Below, in pieces: positions 33,806 to 43,326 of a DNA stretch of 64,000 bases. Origin of the DNA: Oscillospiraceae bacterium. Lineage in GTDB: Bacteria; Bacillota; Clostridia; Oscillospirales; CAG-272. Position 1 is the stretch's first letter. Every line of letters begins with the position of its first letter. Location of the stretch: NCBI GenBank assembly GCA_015063305.1, contig SVUJ01000004.1, forward strand, positions 62,001-126,000, written 5' to 3'. Position numbers and translations under genes: made by a program. Below the pieces are notes generated by a model, which made no database searches, was not told where the DNA came from, and worked only from the letters and a program-made list of their open reading frames with translations.

Positions 33806-35107
33806 TTATATCACGTCGTTCGCCACGAGGTCCTCGTAACTCTCCCGCTTCACAGCCACTCTTGCCACGCCGTCCTTGAGCATTATCACGGGCGGACGGG
33901 GAAGCTTGTTGTAGTTTGACGCCATAGAGTAGTTGTAAGCGCCTGTCACGAGCACGGCGAGGATATCTCCTCTTTTTGCCTTTTGTATCTCCATATTCTC
34001 GCCGAGCAGGTCGCCCGACTCACAGCAGCGTCCCGCCAAGGTCGCGCGGTAGTCGCGCGGCTCGTTTGCGCGGTTTGCGATAAGCGCCGTATACTGCGAC
34101 TGATAGAGCGCGTATCTGGGATTATCGGGCATACCGCCATCGACCGATATATAATTCTTAAATCCGGGTATCTCCTTAACTCCGCCAACGGTATAGAGAG
34201 TTGCCCCTGCCGCGGCAACGAGAGAGCGTCCGGGCTCGAGGATTATTTTTGGAAGCTTTACGCCTCCCTCGGCGCACAGGTTTTTCACCACGGTGGCGAT
34301 ATCCTTTACCGCCTCGGCGTAGTCGATATCTCTGTCGTACTCGGTGTATCTCACGCCAAGTCCGCCGCCAAGGTTGAGCTCTTTTATCTCATATCCGCAC
34401 TCTGCTTTTATCTGCGCTATAAATCTTACCATTATAGCGGCGGCATCAGAGAAGGGCTCTATGTCGAATATCTGAGAGCCTATATGACAATGAAGACCCG
34501 CAAGCTCGATGCCGTCTGCGGCTATCGCTCTCTTAACGATATCCATCGCCTGTCCTGTGACTATCGCGCTTCCGAATTTTGAATCGACGTTACCCGTCAT
34601 AATAGCTCTGTGTGTGTGTGGGTCTATTCCGGGGGTGATCCTGAGGAGTATGCGCTGTGTGATACCGCGGCGCGTTGCCGCCTCAGAGAGCGCTTCAAGC
34701 TCGTCACAGTTATCTACCACAAATGTTCCAACGCCCATATCGAGCGCATCGGCTATATCGCGGTCTGTCTTGTTATTGCCGTGAAAATATATTTTGTCGG
34801 CGGGAAATCCCGCTCTCTTGGCTACGTATAGCTCTCCGCCCGAAACGCAGTCAACGCCAAGACCTTCCTCGGCGGCTATTTTATATATCCCCGTAAAGCA
34901 GAGTGCTTTAGAGGCATACAGGGGGAGCGCGTCAGCGCCGAAATGCTCTCTTGCCGCGCGCAGATACGTGCGGCAGTTCTCGCGGATAACGTTCTCGTCA
35001 AGTATATACGCGGGTGTGCCGAACTCTTTCGCAAGCTCGACCGCATCTGTGCCACCTATTGTGAGATGCCCCTTGCTATTTACATCAAAATGGTTATGGA
35101 TTATCAT
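33806..35107 (-). CDS. lysA: Diaminopimelate decarboxylase
   Basis: A PLP enzyme, final step of lysine synthesis from meso-diaminopimelate. LYASKALC holds the PLP lysine (K67), HCHIGSQI and LNLGGGLGVRY are cofactor loops, LEPGRSLVAAAGATLYTV is the conserved domain 2, and GRCCESGD carries the dimer active-site cysteine. The 433 residues are normal. It overlaps the phosphatase gene by four bases. With ddh in the window, the pathway to lysine goes through the dehydrogenase branch. Confidence 0.96.
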   Translation of the reverse strand: MIIHNHFDVNSKGHLTIGGTDAVELAKEFGTPAYILDENVIRENCRTYLRAAREHFGADALPLYASKALCFTGIYKIAAEEGLGVDCVSGGELYVAKRAGFPADKIYFHGNNKTDRDIADALDMGVGTFVVDNCDELEALSEAATRRGITQRILLRITPGIDPHTHRAIMTGNVDSKFGSAIVTGQAMDIVKRAIAADGIELAGLHCHIGSQIFDIEPFSDAAAIMVRFIAQIKAECGYEIKELNLGGGLGVRYTEYDRDIDYAEAVKDIATVVKNLCAEGGVKLPKIILEPGRSLVAAAGATLYTVGGVKEIPGFKNYISVDGGMPDNPRYALYQSQYTALIANRANEPRDYRATLAGRCCESGDLLGENMEIQKAKRGDILAVLVTGAYNYSMASNYNKLPRPPVIMLKDGVARVAVKRESYEDLVANDVI

Positions 35108-35778
35108 TTGTGTTCCTTTCCTGTCTGGAATACGTTCACGTATGCATCTTCTAAAGATGTCATATATTTATCGGTATGCTCGGTTATATTCGTCTTTATC
35201 GGTCTTGCAACTCCGTTCTCGACCTCAAAGATATTGATAGACGCGTTCTTCACAAAGGGAATATCGCCTATCCTTTTAGCGCCAAGACCCAGCGACATAG
35301 CCTCAAACGCGCGTATCGGTGTGGCGTGTGACGCTATCATAACGCATTTGCCGTCGTTCTCCTCGGCTATCGAGAGTATTTCGGGACAGGCTCTGCCGTA
35401 AAGCTCGGCAACGCTCTCTCCCTCTGTGCAGCGGGCGTTTGAAAAATCGTTTTTCCAGACCGCGAAGTCATCGGTATACTGCTCGTCTATCTCCTCGATA
35501 GTGAGAGTTTCCCATTCCCCCGCGAATATCTCGCGAAGATTTTCGCTTTTATGAACGGGAAGTCCGAAAAGCTCTGCGGTGGGGGTGGCGGTATGGTATG
35601 CGCGTTTGAGGTCACTTGCGTATATCTCGTCCACCTTGAAGTTTTTGTATATGTATTCCGCCGCAAGCCTTGCCTGTTCCTTTCCAATGGGGGAAAGGTC
35701 GAAGTTGGAATGTCCCGCAAAGCGGTGCTGGGCGTTTGCCACGCTTTGTCCGTGGCGTACAAGTATAAGTGTTGTCAT
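35104..35778 (-). CDS. Histidine phosphatase family protein
   Basis: A 224-residue phosphoglycerate-mutase-like phosphatase. VRHGQSVAN holds the catalytic R8-H9-G10; NFDLSPIGKEQARLAAEYI, YASDLKRAYHTA with the second Arg, GEWETLTIEEI and VMIASHATPIRAFEAM with the second catalytic His complete the fold. It belongs to the CobC/GpmB-like group, and the substrate is not readable. It lies between ysxC and lysA and overlaps lysA by four bases, so it is part of the same transcript. Confidence 0.9.
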   Translation of the reverse strand: MTTLILVRHGQSVANAQHRFAGHSNFDLSPIGKEQARLAAEYIYKNFKVDEIYASDLKRAYHTATPTAELFGLPVHKSENLREIFAGEWETLTIEEIDEQYTDDFAVWKNDFSNARCTEGESVAELYGRACPEILSIAEENDGKCVMIASHATPIRAFEAMSLGLGAKRIGDIPFVKNASINIFEVENGVARPIKTNITEHTDKYMTSLEDAYVNVFQTGKEHK

Positions 35779-35781
35779 AAA

Positions 35782-36384
35782 TTATAAACCTGTGTATCTG
35801 TAGATCTCTTTCCACAATTCGTTCTTTCCCTCGTTTTTAAGTGAGGAAAAGTATACTATGGGGGTATCGGGGAGAATAAAAGGGTTTGAGGATATCTTCT
35901 CAAAACTCTTTTTTCGCTCGGTCGCGTTGAGCTTATCCGATTTTGTTGCGACTATTATATAAGGAATTTCCGACGCATTCATAAAATCAAGCATCATCTC
36001 GTCGTCCTCGGTAGGGCCTATTCGGCTGTCAACAAGCTGAATGACCACCTTGAGAAGGTCAATGTTCGGGTTATTCGTAAAATATCCGTCGGTAAGACTT
36101 GACCACTGCTTCTTGCTGTCGCCGCTTCTCTTGGCAAAGCCGTATCCCGGAAGGTCTACCAAAAAGAGCTTTTTGTCAACGTCGTAAAAGTTTACCGTTA
36201 TAGTCTTTCCGGGGGCGGAGCTCACTCGCGCCAGGGACTTTCTGCCGAGCAGAGTATTTACAAGCGAGCTCTTTCCAACGTTTGAACGTCCCGAAAGCGC
36301 CACTTGGACCATTTTATCGGTGGGGAACTGCTTCGGGAGTCCCGCGCTTATTCTGAGCGACACGTTTTGTGTATTTATAGCCAT
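35782..36384 (-). CDS. ysxC: Ribosome biogenesis GTP-binding protein YsxC/EngB
   Basis: An essential GTPase for 50S subunit assembly. G1 is GRSNVGKSS at residues 32-40, G3 DLPGYGFAKRS, and G4 TKSDKLN. The 200 residues are normal. It lies four bases behind lon, the same lon-ysxC order as in Bacillus subtilis, and three bases ahead of the phosphatase gene. Confidence 0.96.
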   Translation of the reverse strand: MAINTQNVSLRISAGLPKQFPTDKMVQVALSGRSNVGKSSLVNTLLGRKSLARVSSAPGKTITVNFYDVDKKLFLVDLPGYGFAKRSGDSKKQWSSLTDGYFTNNPNIDLLKVVIQLVDSRIGPTEDDEMMLDFMNASEIPYIIVATKSDKLNATERKKSFEKISSNPFILPDTPIVYFSSLKNEGKNELWKEIYRYTGL

Positions 36385-36388
36385 ATTA

Positions 36389-38836
36389 TCAGCCTTCCTT
36401 TAGATTGAGGTGGATAGCCTCACCCTTTATCGCGGGGGTGGGTATCATCTGAGGCAATTCTGCGTCATCGCCGTCCGCTTCCTTGATAGGCTTGGACTTT
36501 TTGACTACAAGAGCATTCTTAAGAACATCGGATATCGTCTTGCAGGGGATAAATCTTATATTCTGCTTTACCGCCTCGTCAAGCTTATCAAAGTCGCGCA
36601 TATTGTCCTCGGGGATAAGCACGGTCTTAACACCTGCCGAGTATGCCGCCATAGTCTTCTCGCGAAGACCGCCGATGGCGAGGACTCGTCCGCGCAGGGA
36701 TATCTCACCCGTCATAGCCACGTCTCTCTTTGCGGGGGTGTTAGTCAGCGCGCTGACTATAGCCGTTACCATTGTAACTCCCGCAGACGGGCCGTCCTTG
36801 GGTACTGCTCCCTCGGGAAAGTGGATATGTATATCGTGCTTACGGTAGAAGTCGGCATCTATTCCGTAGTCTGCCGCCATAGAGCGCACAAGGCTGACCG
36901 CTATCCTTGCCGATTCCTTCATAACGTCGCCAAGAGAGCCTGTTATCTCTACCTTGCCCTCTCCGTCGAGTATAAGCGCCTCTACCTTGAGCAGATCTCC
37001 GCCCGCCTCGGTATAGGCAAGACCGTTGACTGTTCCTATCTCATCGCAATCCGAGATGCGCTCGGGAAGGAGCTTTCGCTCGCCAAGATATTCCTTTACG
37101 TTCTCCGCCTTTACTACGATCTTTGTCAGCTCTTTATCCTCAACAAATCTCTTTGCCGCTTTTCTTATCACGTCGGCAAGAGTTCTCTCAAGGTTTCTCA
37201 CTCCCGCTTCTCTTGTATAATAATCTATTATCTCAACTATAGCGCCGTCGTCTATTTTGAGCATTTTTTTACTCATACCGTGGCGCGCGAGCTGCTTGGG
37301 AAGCAGGTGGTTCTTTGCTATCGAAAGCTTTTCTGTCTTTGTATAGGAGTTAAGGTCTATTATCTCCATTCTGTCAAGCAGAGGGCGGGGAATGGTGTCG
37401 AGCCTATTCGCCGTTGCTATAAACAGGCAGTTCGAGAGGTCAAAGGGCATCTCGATAAAGTGGTCGCGGAAGTTCTTGTTCTGCTCGGAATCAAGCACCT
37501 CAAGAAGCGCCGATGCGGGGTCGCCGTGAGCGTCACGCGTGACCTTATCTATCTCGTCAAGAAGTATCAGGGGATTATTCACCTTAGCCTGAGTGAGCGC
37601 GTTGATTATTCTGCCCGGCATAGCGCCGATATATGTCTTTCTGTGACCTCTTATATCCGATTCGTCACGTATTCCGCCAAGAGATACGCGCACATACTCT
37701 CTCTTCATCGCTCTTGCGACCGATGAGGCTATCGAGGTCTTGCCCACTCCGGGAGGGCCTACGAGGCAGAGTATCTGGTTCTTGAGGTCGGGGCTGAGCT
37801 GCTTGACCGCCAAAAATTCGAGTATTCTCTCCTTCACCTTTTCCATTCCGTCGTGGTCGGCATCAAGTATCTTCTTTGCCGCCGCAACGTTTGCTCTATC
37901 CTTGGTCGACTTGCTCCAAGGGAGCTCAAGGCAGGTGTCAAGGTAGGAGCGTATCACCGTGGATTCGGCAGAGCCGAAGGGGGTTTTGGCAAGTCTTTCG
38001 GTTTCCTTATGAAGCTTTTCCGCCACGTTTTCTGGCAGCTTCATTGCGTCTATCTTTTCGTGGTATTCGTATATCTCGCTGTCAGCGCCGTCGCCAAGCT
38101 CGTCCTGAAGAACTCTTATCTGCTCACGCATATAGTATTCCTTCTGATTGCGGGCGAGGTTGTCGCGTACCTTTTTATGTATTCCAAACTCAAATGCGAG
38201 CATCGAAGCTTCGTCCTTGAGCAGAGACACGAGTATCTCTATACGCTTTACGGGTTCAAAACACTCGAGCACCTTTTGCTTATCCTGATATCTCACAAGG
38301 ACGTTTGCGGCTATAAAATCGGCAAGGAGAGCGGGATTTTTGATAGACCTTGCCGTTGTTAGCATATCGTCGCTCACCGAGGGGAGCATTTTTACAAGCG
38401 CCTCTACCTCGGTAAGTATCACTCTTTTGTATGCCTCGCTGCGGACGCTGTCCTCATCGGACATAATCACTACTTTAGATATAGCTTCGGCGCATATATA
38501 CTCGGCAAACGCCTTAAATTCCTTTACTGACGCGCGGCTGAATCCCTCGGCGATTATTCGCATATTGCCCTCGGGAGTTTTTACGGATTGCTTTATTTTC
38601 GCCACCGTGCCGACTTTAAATAGCTTATCGGGGGATATGTCGTCCGCCTCGTCGATTATTTCCTTGGTGGAGCAGAGAAGTACCATCGAATCTGTTTCGA
38701 ATGCCGCCTCCGCCGCCTTTATACTGAGCTCGTGTGAGGCTTCAAAGCTGAGCGTGACCCCCGGGAAAGCGACGATGCCGCTTACCGCGACCACGGGGAG
38801 TGTGAGCTGTTCTATTTTTTCTATATATCTTCTCAT
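36389..38836 (-). CDS. lon: ATP-dependent protease Lon
   Basis: A soluble AAA+ protease degrading misfolded and regulatory proteins. An N-terminal LON substrate domain (TLPVVAVSGIVAFPGVTLSF) is followed by a coiled middle region, the Walker A GPPGVGKTS near residue 357, Walker B LLDEIDK, and the peptidase with PKDGPSAGVTM (catalytic serine) and GEISLRGRVLAIGGLREKTMAA (catalytic lysine). The 815 residues are usual. It is the first gene of the long minus-strand series. No CIRCE or CtsR box is seen in front. Confidence 0.97.
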   Translation of the reverse strand: MRRYIEKIEQLTLPVVAVSGIVAFPGVTLSFEASHELSIKAAEAAFETDSMVLLCSTKEIIDEADDISPDKLFKVGTVAKIKQSVKTPEGNMRIIAEGFSRASVKEFKAFAEYICAEAISKVVIMSDEDSVRSEAYKRVILTEVEALVKMLPSVSDDMLTTARSIKNPALLADFIAANVLVRYQDKQKVLECFEPVKRIEILVSLLKDEASMLAFEFGIHKKVRDNLARNQKEYYMREQIRVLQDELGDGADSEIYEYHEKIDAMKLPENVAEKLHKETERLAKTPFGSAESTVIRSYLDTCLELPWSKSTKDRANVAAAKKILDADHDGMEKVKERILEFLAVKQLSPDLKNQILCLVGPPGVGKTSIASSVARAMKREYVRVSLGGIRDESDIRGHRKTYIGAMPGRIINALTQAKVNNPLILLDEIDKVTRDAHGDPASALLEVLDSEQNKNFRDHFIEMPFDLSNCLFIATANRLDTIPRPLLDRMEIIDLNSYTKTEKLSIAKNHLLPKQLARHGMSKKMLKIDDGAIVEIIDYYTREAGVRNLERTLADVIRKAAKRFVEDKELTKIVVKAENVKEYLGERKLLPERISDCDEIGTVNGLAYTEAGGDLLKVEALILDGEGKVEITGSLGDVMKESARIAVSLVRSMAADYGIDADFYRKHDIHIHFPEGAVPKDGPSAGVTMVTAIVSALTNTPAKRDVAMTGEISLRGRVLAIGGLREKTMAAYSAGVKTVLIPEDNMRDFDKLDEAVKQNIRFIPCKTISDVLKNALVVKKSKPIKEADGDDAELPQMIPTPAIKGEAIHLNLKEG

Positions 38837-38867
38837 AAAATTACCTTTGCATAATGGGATTTTGCGC

Positions 38868-38926
38868 GCGGTGCTTCAAGCATTTCACCGCAAATCGCAA
38901 TAAAAACTATAATCCATATCATTATA
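38868..38926 (-). promoter_or_regulatory. Probable lon promoter and leader hairpin
   Basis: On the minus strand a TATAAT (38926-38921) has only a weak -35. The leader that follows contains GCGGTG/CACCGC (38891-38886 with 38873-38868), a hairpin ahead of the lon ribosome site. Confidence 0.5.
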
Positions 38927-39017
38927 CCACACTTTCTCCTGAATTTCTACCACTTTTAAATAATTTTAATATTTTATTAATATATAATAACACGTCGATC
39001 CAAGCAGTTGGTTTTCG

Positions 39018-39046
39018 TTGACAAAACCGAGCTGATGTAATATAAT
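39018..39046 (+). promoter_or_regulatory. Sigma-A promoter of rsmE
   Basis: TTGACA, a 17-base spacer and TATAAT, 37 bases before the rsmE ATG. Confidence 0.92.
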
Positions 39047-39082
39047 ATAGTCAGATAAAATTATGATGGCGAGGGGAGTCAA

Positions 39083-39838
39083 ATGCCGCGATTTTTTGTA
39101 AGACAGCAACAGATAGAGAACGATATTATAAGTATAGTCGGCGAGGACGCGCATCACATCTCGCGTTCCTTGCGTATGGCTGCGGGGGAGCATATAACCG
39201 TTTGCGATATGCAGAGCAACGAATATGACTGCGTTCTTGAGGAGTTTTTGGAATCGGAGGTGAGGGCAAGGATAATCTCACGCAGCGCTTCGGAAAACGA
39301 GCCGCCCTGTTATATCCGCCTTTTTCAGGCGCTTCCCAAGGGGGACAAGCTTGACACCGTGATACAGAAGGCGGTCGAGTGCGGAGTGGGCGAGATAATT
39401 CCCTTTGAGAGCGAGCGATGCGTGGTGAGGATAAAGTCGGACTCGGAGGACAAAAAGCACCAAAGGCGCAATCGGATATCGGCAGAGGCGGCTAAGCAAT
39501 GCGGCAGAAGCTCTGTGCCGAGCGTGGCGAGAAGCGTGGGATTTGACGAGATGCTCCGAGAGGCTGTAAGCTCCGAGCTTTGTCTGTTCTGCTACGAGGG
39601 TGAGGGGACAAGACCCCTTGGCGAGATACTTGGAGAGGTTATAAAAAAGGGTTCGTCGGAGCTGCCGAAGAGCATTTCGATAGTTATAGGAAGCGAGGGC
39701 GGATTTTCTATAAATGAGGCGTCACGCTGCGCCGAGGCGGGTATGATAATGACCGGACTTGGCAAGAGAATACTCAGGACAGAGACCGCGTCAGGCTTCG
39801 TTCTTGCTTGTATTTCCTGCTTTACAGAGCTTTTTTGA
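39083..39838 (+). CDS. rsmE: 16S rRNA m3U1498 methyltransferase
   Basis: A SPOUT-fold methyltransferase acting on U1498 of 16S rRNA. The N-terminal PUA-like domain holds MPRFFVRQQQIENDII and EDAHHISRSLRM. The knot contains LFQALPKGDKLDTVIQKAVECGV, PFESERCVV, and the SAM site IVIGSEGGFSINEASRC with GLGKRILRTETAS. The 251 residues are normal. Often paired with prmA; here it is a single-gene unit with its own promoter. Confidence 0.95.
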   Translation: MPRFFVRQQQIENDIISIVGEDAHHISRSLRMAAGEHITVCDMQSNEYDCVLEEFLESEVRARIISRSASENEPPCYIRLFQALPKGDKLDTVIQKAVECGVGEIIPFESERCVVRIKSDSEDKKHQRRNRISAEAAKQCGRSSVPSVARSVGFDEMLREAVSSELCLFCYEGEGTRPLGEILGEVIKKGSSELPKSISIVIGSEGGFSINEASRCAEAGMIMTGLGKRILRTETASGFVLACISCFTELF

Positions 39839-39945
39839 CAGTTTTTTGCTGTGATTTTTTGTTCATTTTTCACTATGGTTTTGGCGAAAACACAAATATG
39901 TTGCGGAAAAATTAAAAAATTTTATAAAAAATATTGAAATACCTA

Positions 39946-39974
39946 TTGAAAAATCACAAAAAATAGTATAAAAT
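39946..39974 (+). promoter_or_regulatory. Sigma-A promoter of the CdaR-type regulator
   Basis: TTGAAA, a 17-base spacer and TAAAAT. A second TATTGAAA sits about 12 bases upstream, giving a short direct repeat that could be an operator. Confidence 0.7.
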
Positions 39975-40032
39975 ATAGGATAGTATATACAATGACGTTG
40001 AAAAGTAACTATAAATGTGAGGTATAAAATAT

Positions 40033-41118
40033 ATGTCAAACAGGTTGTTTCAAGGCGTAATCTATCAGATGAAGGATGCTTTTGACCGTGTTATCGGTGT
40101 TATTGACGAAAACGGTGTAGTCATCTCCTGCTCGGATCTCGGAAAGATGGGTGACCTCAGACAGGGTGTCAGAGAAGAGCTCTCCTTTTCGGCAGAGGTC
40201 CTCGCTGTAGACGGATATACCTACCGCTATATGGGAGTTGGTCAGAAGAGCGAATATATAGTTTTTGTTGAGGGTCAGGACAAGATGGCTGAGAAGATGT
40301 CAAAGCTTCTGGCGGTTTCTCTGGGTAACATCAAGAGCCTTTACGACGAGAAGTATGACAAGGGCTCGTTCATAAAGAACATCATTCTCGACAATATACT
40401 TCCCAGCGATATATACATAAAATCCAAGGAGCTTCACTTCAATGCTGAAGATCCCAGAATAGTATTCCTTATAAAGTTCTTCGGCAAGACAGATATGATG
40501 CCCTTCGAGATGCTTCAGAATATGTTCCCCGATAAGTCGAAGGATTACGTTATAAGCGTTGGAGAGCACGATATAGTTCTTGTTAAGGAGCTCAAGCCCG
40601 GAACTGAGATGAAGGAGATAGAAAAGATAGCTACCAATATCTCGGATACCCTCTCGGCTGAGTTCTATACCAAGGTCGCTATCGGTATATCCACCGTGGT
40701 AGACAACATTAAGGATCTCGCTAAGGCTTATCAGGAGGCGCAGGTCGCTCTTGAGGTCGGAAAGGTATTTGAGACCGAGAAGAATATCATAAGCTATGAA
40801 AATCTCGGCATAGGAAGACTTATATATCAGCTTCCCACAACTCTTTGCGAGATGTTCTTGCAGGAGGTATTCAAGAAGGGAAATCTTGAGTCGCTCGACA
40901 GAGAAACTCTTATGACTATTCAGTGCTTCTTCGATAACAATCTTAACGTTTCGGAAACCTCGAGAAAGCTCTTTGTACACAGAAATACCTTGGTTTACAG
41001 ACTTGAGAAGATACGTAAGCTGACAGGACTTGACCTGCGTGAGTTTGAACACGCGATAACCTTTAAGGTCGCTCTTATGGTCAAGAAGTACCTTAACTCA
41101 AAGCCTGTTAAATTCTGA
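40033..41118 (+). CDS. CdaR/PucR-type transcriptional regulator
   Basis: A 361-residue regulator with a C-terminal PucR/CdaR helix-turn-helix: NVSETSRKLFVHRNTLVYRLEKI at about residues 313-335. In front are an N-terminal sensory region with DRVIGVIDENGVVISCSDLG, which resembles a small-ligand-sensing domain, and a GGDEF-like linker (KVAIGISTVVDNIKDLAKAYQEA). CdaR relatives respond to sugar acids such as glycerate or glucarate; there is no catabolic gene next to it to say which ligand. GAGG lies ahead of the ATG. Confidence 0.85.
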   Translation: MSNRLFQGVIYQMKDAFDRVIGVIDENGVVISCSDLGKMGDLRQGVREELSFSAEVLAVDGYTYRYMGVGQKSEYIVFVEGQDKMAEKMSKLLAVSLGNIKSLYDEKYDKGSFIKNIILDNILPSDIYIKSKELHFNAEDPRIVFLIKFFGKTDMMPFEMLQNMFPDKSKDYVISVGEHDIVLVKELKPGTEMKEIEKIATNISDTLSAEFYTKVAIGISTVVDNIKDLAKAYQEAQVALEVGKVFETEKNIISYENLGIGRLIYQLPTTLCEMFLQEVFKKGNLESLDRETLMTIQCFFDNNLNVSETSRKLFVHRNTLVYRLEKIRKLTGLDLREFEHAITFKVALMVKKYLNSKPVKF

Positions 41119-41184
41119 GCTCACTTTGAATAAAATCGCTCTTGAGGGCGTAATATGACAGTATGATCTGTATGACTGATATCT

Positions 41185-41208
41185 CCGGGAGTGCCTTGGC
41201 ACTCTCGG
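41185..41208 (+). terminator. Probable terminator after the CdaR-type regulator
   Basis: CCGGGAGTGCC pairs with GGCACTCTCGG (one wobble) around TT, followed by a mixed A/T stretch rather than a clean T-run. Confidence 0.6.
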
Positions 41209-41269
41209 GGAATATGTATTTATTTGGGCGGATCGTCTTTATATAATACCCGAAAGGTTTGGTGAAACG

Positions 41270-42739
41270 GTGTCTGAAGAAAACAAAAAAGAAGATATAA
41301 ACGGCGGGGATACGGTCGAAAAATCCGACTCGAATATCTCCGAGCTGTTTGACGCTGGGCAGAACGATATGTCTGCTCCCGAGAATAAAGATAAAAAAGA
41401 AAAAGGACAAAAGAAAATATCGCTTTCTGCGTTTGTTTATTCGGCGGTGGCGCTGGTGCTTGCGGCTGTGATGATAACCTTCAGCTGCTGCAGTATTTTC
41501 TATAAAAAGCAGCTTGCCCAGGCAAGGCTTGAAAATCTTACGCTTGGCTCGTCGGGAAAATATAACGAGCTTGAGCTTATAGCTACCCTGCTTGAAAAAT
41601 ATTCTTATTTCGACCTCGATGAGGACGAGATGATGGATAAGGTGCTATCCGCTTACGTTGACGCAACAGGCGATGACTATGCGGAATATTACAACGCCGA
41701 GGAGTATAAGGCTCTTAGGGCAGACACGGCGGGAGCTTCCGAAGGAATAGGCGTGAACGTCATAAATTCCACGGTCGAGATCGGCGGATATGAATACAAG
41801 ATGATCCGCATAATCGGCGTATCTCCTGATTCTCCCGCATCAGAAGCGGGTGTTAAGGTCGGCGACATCATAATGTGGGTCGGCGAAGGAGAGAGCAGAG
41901 AGCTTGTTGATACGCTGGGCTACACACAGGCGATATCGAAGCTCAGGGGTGCTGCGGGAACTGTGGCGAAATTTACTGTTTTCAGAGAAAAAGCTGACGG
42001 TTCTTACGATGAGATAGCATTTTCGGTCGAAAGACGAAAGGTTGAGTCGATCTCGGTATACAGCTCTGTGAGCGAGGCAGACCCGAGCGTGGGAATAGTC
42101 AAGATAACGGGCTTTGATCTTACAGTGCCTAAGCAGTTTTCTGCGGCGGTCGATGCGCTTATTGAGAAGGGCTGTAATAAATTCGTATTTGACGTCAGAT
42201 ACAATCCCGGCGGAGATCTCGCGTCGATAAGAGCGGTGCTCAGCTACTTCCTATCCGAGGGAGATCTGCTTATAAGCACGGTGTCGAAGGACGGCACAGA
42301 AGAAAAGACCTATGCAGAGCCTGTTTCTTACGAGAGCGAGGACTACAAGGTCTGCAACGTATCCAAGCAGGATATAGGAAAATATAAAGATAAGATAGAA
42401 AAGATAGCGGTGCTTTGTAACGACAGCACTGCGAGTGCCGCGGAGCTCTTCACGGCGGCGCTGAGAGATTACGGACTTGCAACCATCGTTGGAGAGAAGA
42501 CCTTCGGCAAGGGAAGTATGCAGTCTATCATATCTCTTGAGAGCTTTGGCTACGAGGGAGCGCTTAAATTTACCACAAAGATGTATTTCCCACCCTGCGG
42601 AGAGGGCTATGACGGAAAGGGTATCCTGCCGCACGTTGAGGTCTCGCTCTCCGAGGAGGCTAAGGAATATAACGTTTACGAGCTGCCGCAATCGCTTGAC
42701 GCTCAGCTTCAGGCGGCTATAGCGCAGCTTAACAAATGA
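41270..42739 (+). CDS. C-terminal processing peptidase, family S41
   Basis: A 489-residue membrane-anchored protease of the CtpA/CtpB type. An acidic cytoplasmic head is followed by a membrane helix at about 46-68, a PDZ domain (residues about 110-225 with SEGIGVNVI and SPASEAGVKVGDIIMWVG), and the peptidase core: FDVRYNPGGDLASIRAVL, NDSTASAAELFTAALRDYG with the catalytic serine and GEKTFGKGSMQ with the lysine. Start is GTG 41270; no ATG fits. CtpB in Bacillus processes a sporulation regulator, but this family has several roles, so the target is open. Confidence 0.9.
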   Translation: MSEENKKEDINGGDTVEKSDSNISELFDAGQNDMSAPENKDKKEKGQKKISLSAFVYSAVALVLAAVMITFSCCSIFYKKQLAQARLENLTLGSSGKYNELELIATLLEKYSYFDLDEDEMMDKVLSAYVDATGDDYAEYYNAEEYKALRADTAGASEGIGVNVINSTVEIGGYEYKMIRIIGVSPDSPASEAGVKVGDIIMWVGEGESRELVDTLGYTQAISKLRGAAGTVAKFTVFREKADGSYDEIAFSVERRKVESISVYSSVSEADPSVGIVKITGFDLTVPKQFSAAVDALIEKGCNKFVFDVRYNPGGDLASIRAVLSYFLSEGDLLISTVSKDGTEEKTYAEPVSYESEDYKVCNVSKQDIGKYKDKIEKIAVLCNDSTASAAELFTAALRDYGLATIVGEKTFGKGSMQSIISLESFGYEGALKFTTKMYFPPCGEGYDGKGILPHVEVSLSEEAKEYNVYELPQSLDAQLQAAIAQLNK

Positions 42740-42772
42740 GAAATAATTTTTAACAGTATAAGGAGAAAACAA

Positions 42773-43258
42773 ATGTCTAAGGAACAGCTTTATACCCCCG
42801 AGGGTTATCAAAAACTTGTTGATGAATTGAATTATCTCACAAAAACAAGACGAGAGGAGATAAAGAAGGATATTGCGGAGGCGAGATCCTTTGGTGACCT
42901 TTCGGAGAACGCCGAGTACGATGCCGCAAGAAACGAGCAGGCTAAGGTAGAGGCGAGAATAAAAGAGCTTGAGGAGCTTATCAGACACGCAAAGATCATT
43001 GACGAGGAAGCGATAGACACTACCGTAGTAAGCATCGGTTCTGTTGTTAAGGTTGAGAGAAACGGCAAGGACATCATAGAGTACAGCATAGTGGGCTCTA
43101 ACGAGGCTGATCCCGATACCTTCAAGATATCCGACCAGTCGCCTATCGGCAGAAAGCTTATCGGTGTCCGCGCGGGCAGCAACGTTGTGGTTGAAGTTCC
43201 CTCGGGAAAGATCAACTTCAAGGTGCTTGAAGTATCCAGAGCAAAAGAGGATAAATAA
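42773..43258 (+). CDS. greA: Transcription elongation factor GreA
   Basis: A 161-residue cleavage factor that rescues backtracked RNA polymerase. The N-terminal coiled coil holds TPEGYQKLVDELNYL and the conserved acidic tip GDLSENAEYDAARNEQ; the C-terminal FKBP-like domain has YSIVGSNEADPDTFKISDQSPIGRKLIG. Length is normal. AAGGAGAA precedes the ATG. A strong terminator follows, closing the protease-greA unit. Confidence 0.96.
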   Translation: MSKEQLYTPEGYQKLVDELNYLTKTRREEIKKDIAEARSFGDLSENAEYDAARNEQAKVEARIKELEELIRHAKIIDEEAIDTTVVSIGSVVKVERNGKDIIEYSIVGSNEADPDTFKISDQSPIGRKLIGVRAGSNVVVEVPSGKINFKVLEVSRAKEDK

Positions 43259-43265
43259 AAGATAT

Positions 43266-43303
43266 GGTGACAGCATACTTTTTCTGTGTGCTGTCACCTT
43301 TTT
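43266..43303 (+). terminator. Terminator of greA
   Basis: GGTGACAGCA pairs with TGCTGTCACC, followed by TTTTT. Confidence 0.93.
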
Positions 43304-43326
43304 AGTGTATTTTTTGGGGGTCATAT

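Noticed and set aside
38837-39082. CIRCE or CtsR heat-shock site ahead of lon
   Set aside because: No matching inverted or tandem heptamer was found.
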